Below are positions 4,843-5,177 of a stretch of DNA of 5,177 nt, in pieces; positions within the stretch are counted from its first letter, which is position 1; each line of letters begins with the position of its first letter. Source of the DNA: Desulfovibrio sp. UBA6121. Lineage in GTDB: Bacteria > Desulfobacterota > Desulfovibrionia > Desulfovibrionales > Desulfovibrionaceae. Under the pieces are notes generated by a model. The model was not told the DNA's origin and searched no databases. It worked only from the letters and a program-made list of their open reading frames with translations. Position numbers and translations under genes: made by a program. Where the stretch lies: NCBI GenBank assembly GCA_002422505.1, contig DIVX01000034.1:1-5177 (forward strand), given 5' to 3'.

Positions 4843-5177
4843 TCAGCTGTCGGCGCTGGTGGTATCCACCACGTGGGGCACGCCGCAGGCCTTGGTGCGT
4901 TCGGCCTCCTCGGCGCGCAGGGCGCGGCGCAGCACCTTGCCCACCATGGTCTTGGGCAGGCTTTCGCGGAACTCCACGTGGCGCGGCACCTTGTATCCGG
5001 CCAGTTTCTGGCGGCAAAAGGCGATGATTTCGGCTTTGGTGGGCGTTTGGCCCTCTTTGGGCACCACGAAGACCTTGACCACCTCGCCGCGCGCATCGCA
5101 GGGAATGCCAACGGCCACGGCCTCCTGCACCTTGGGATGCTGGTGCAATATTTCGTCGATCTCGCGCGGGTAGATGT
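4843..5177 (-). CDS. AMP-forming acyl-CoA ligase (long-chain fatty acid type), C-terminal end
   Basis: The last 110 residues of an AMP-binding enzyme are visible; the rest lies beyond the right edge. These enzymes activate a fatty acid with ATP to an acyl-adenylate and then transfer it to coenzyme A. Seen: the fragment starts IYPREIDEIL, as in the (G)xNIYPREIDE motif of FadD-like ligases. It continues with HPKVQEAVAVGIPC and RGEVVKVFVV, then LAGYKVPRHVEF and LPKTMVGKVLRR. The last holds the conserved C-terminal catalytic lysine (visible residue 80), which contacts the adenylate. This is the AMP-binding C-terminal domain in full; the tail ACGVPHVVDTTSADS is an unconserved extension. The stop is TGA/TAG-type on the minus strand at 4843-4845. 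Long-chain fatty acid is the likeliest substrate class from the PREIDE and KVLRR wording, but specificity is set by the missing N-terminal domain. A symmetric terminator follows. Confidence 0.92.
   Translation of the reverse strand, partial: IYPREIDEILHQHPKVQEAVAVGIPCDARGEVVKVFVVPKEGQTPTKAEIIAFCRQKLAGYKVPRHVEFRESLPKTMVGKVLRRALRAEEAERTKACGVPHVVDTTSADS

Overview
The window looks like part of the genome of a sulfate-reducing bacterium of the Desulfovibrio type (Desulfovibrionales). It opens with the 3' end of dsrB, followed directly by dsrD and a CobB/CbiA-family amidotransferase gene. The dsrA-dsrB-dsrD-cbiA order is typical of Desulfovibrio. Base composition is strongly GC-rich, with GC-biased third codon positions, so long spurious open frames exist on both strands. 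The species cannot be named from this stretch.

Layout, left to right. (1) 1-742, plus strand: dsrB C-terminal part, a 65-base gap holding a very stable hairpin, dsrD, and an intrinsic terminator. These belong to the dissimilatory sulfite reductase operon: DsrAB reduces sulfite, and DsrD is the small winged-helix partner reported to stimulate it. (2) 770-2170, plus: a complete glutamine-dependent a,c-diamide synthase of the CobB/CbiA family. Next to dsrABD it probably amidates the siroheme used by DsrAB (DsrN role) rather than, or as well as, making cobalamin. (3) 2474-3298, minus: a secreted protein of unknown function, with a clear Shine-Dalgarno sequence and a good sigma70-type promoter. 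It converges on the CbiA-family gene. (4) 3490-4110, plus: an exported cyclophilin-type peptidyl-prolyl isomerase with a strong terminator. (5) 4172-4383: a non-coding stretch ending in a 26-bp tandem repeat. (6) 4384-4590, minus: a 68-residue cysteine-containing small protein not recognised from any named family. (7) 4843-5177, minus: the C-terminal end of an AMP-forming acyl-CoA ligase, closed by a symmetric terminator.

Regions 1 and 2 form one functional unit, sulfite reduction and probably its cofactor. The genes from 2474 onward look like independent single-gene units, each with its own signals, with no visible link to sulfur metabolism. The most interesting points are two mutually exclusive RNA hairpins between dsrB and dsrD that would control access to the dsrD ribosome binding site, the probable siroheme-amidase role of the CbiA-like gene, and the unexplained small Cys protein with a tandem repeat abutting its 3' end. 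No clearly new multi-gene system is visible.
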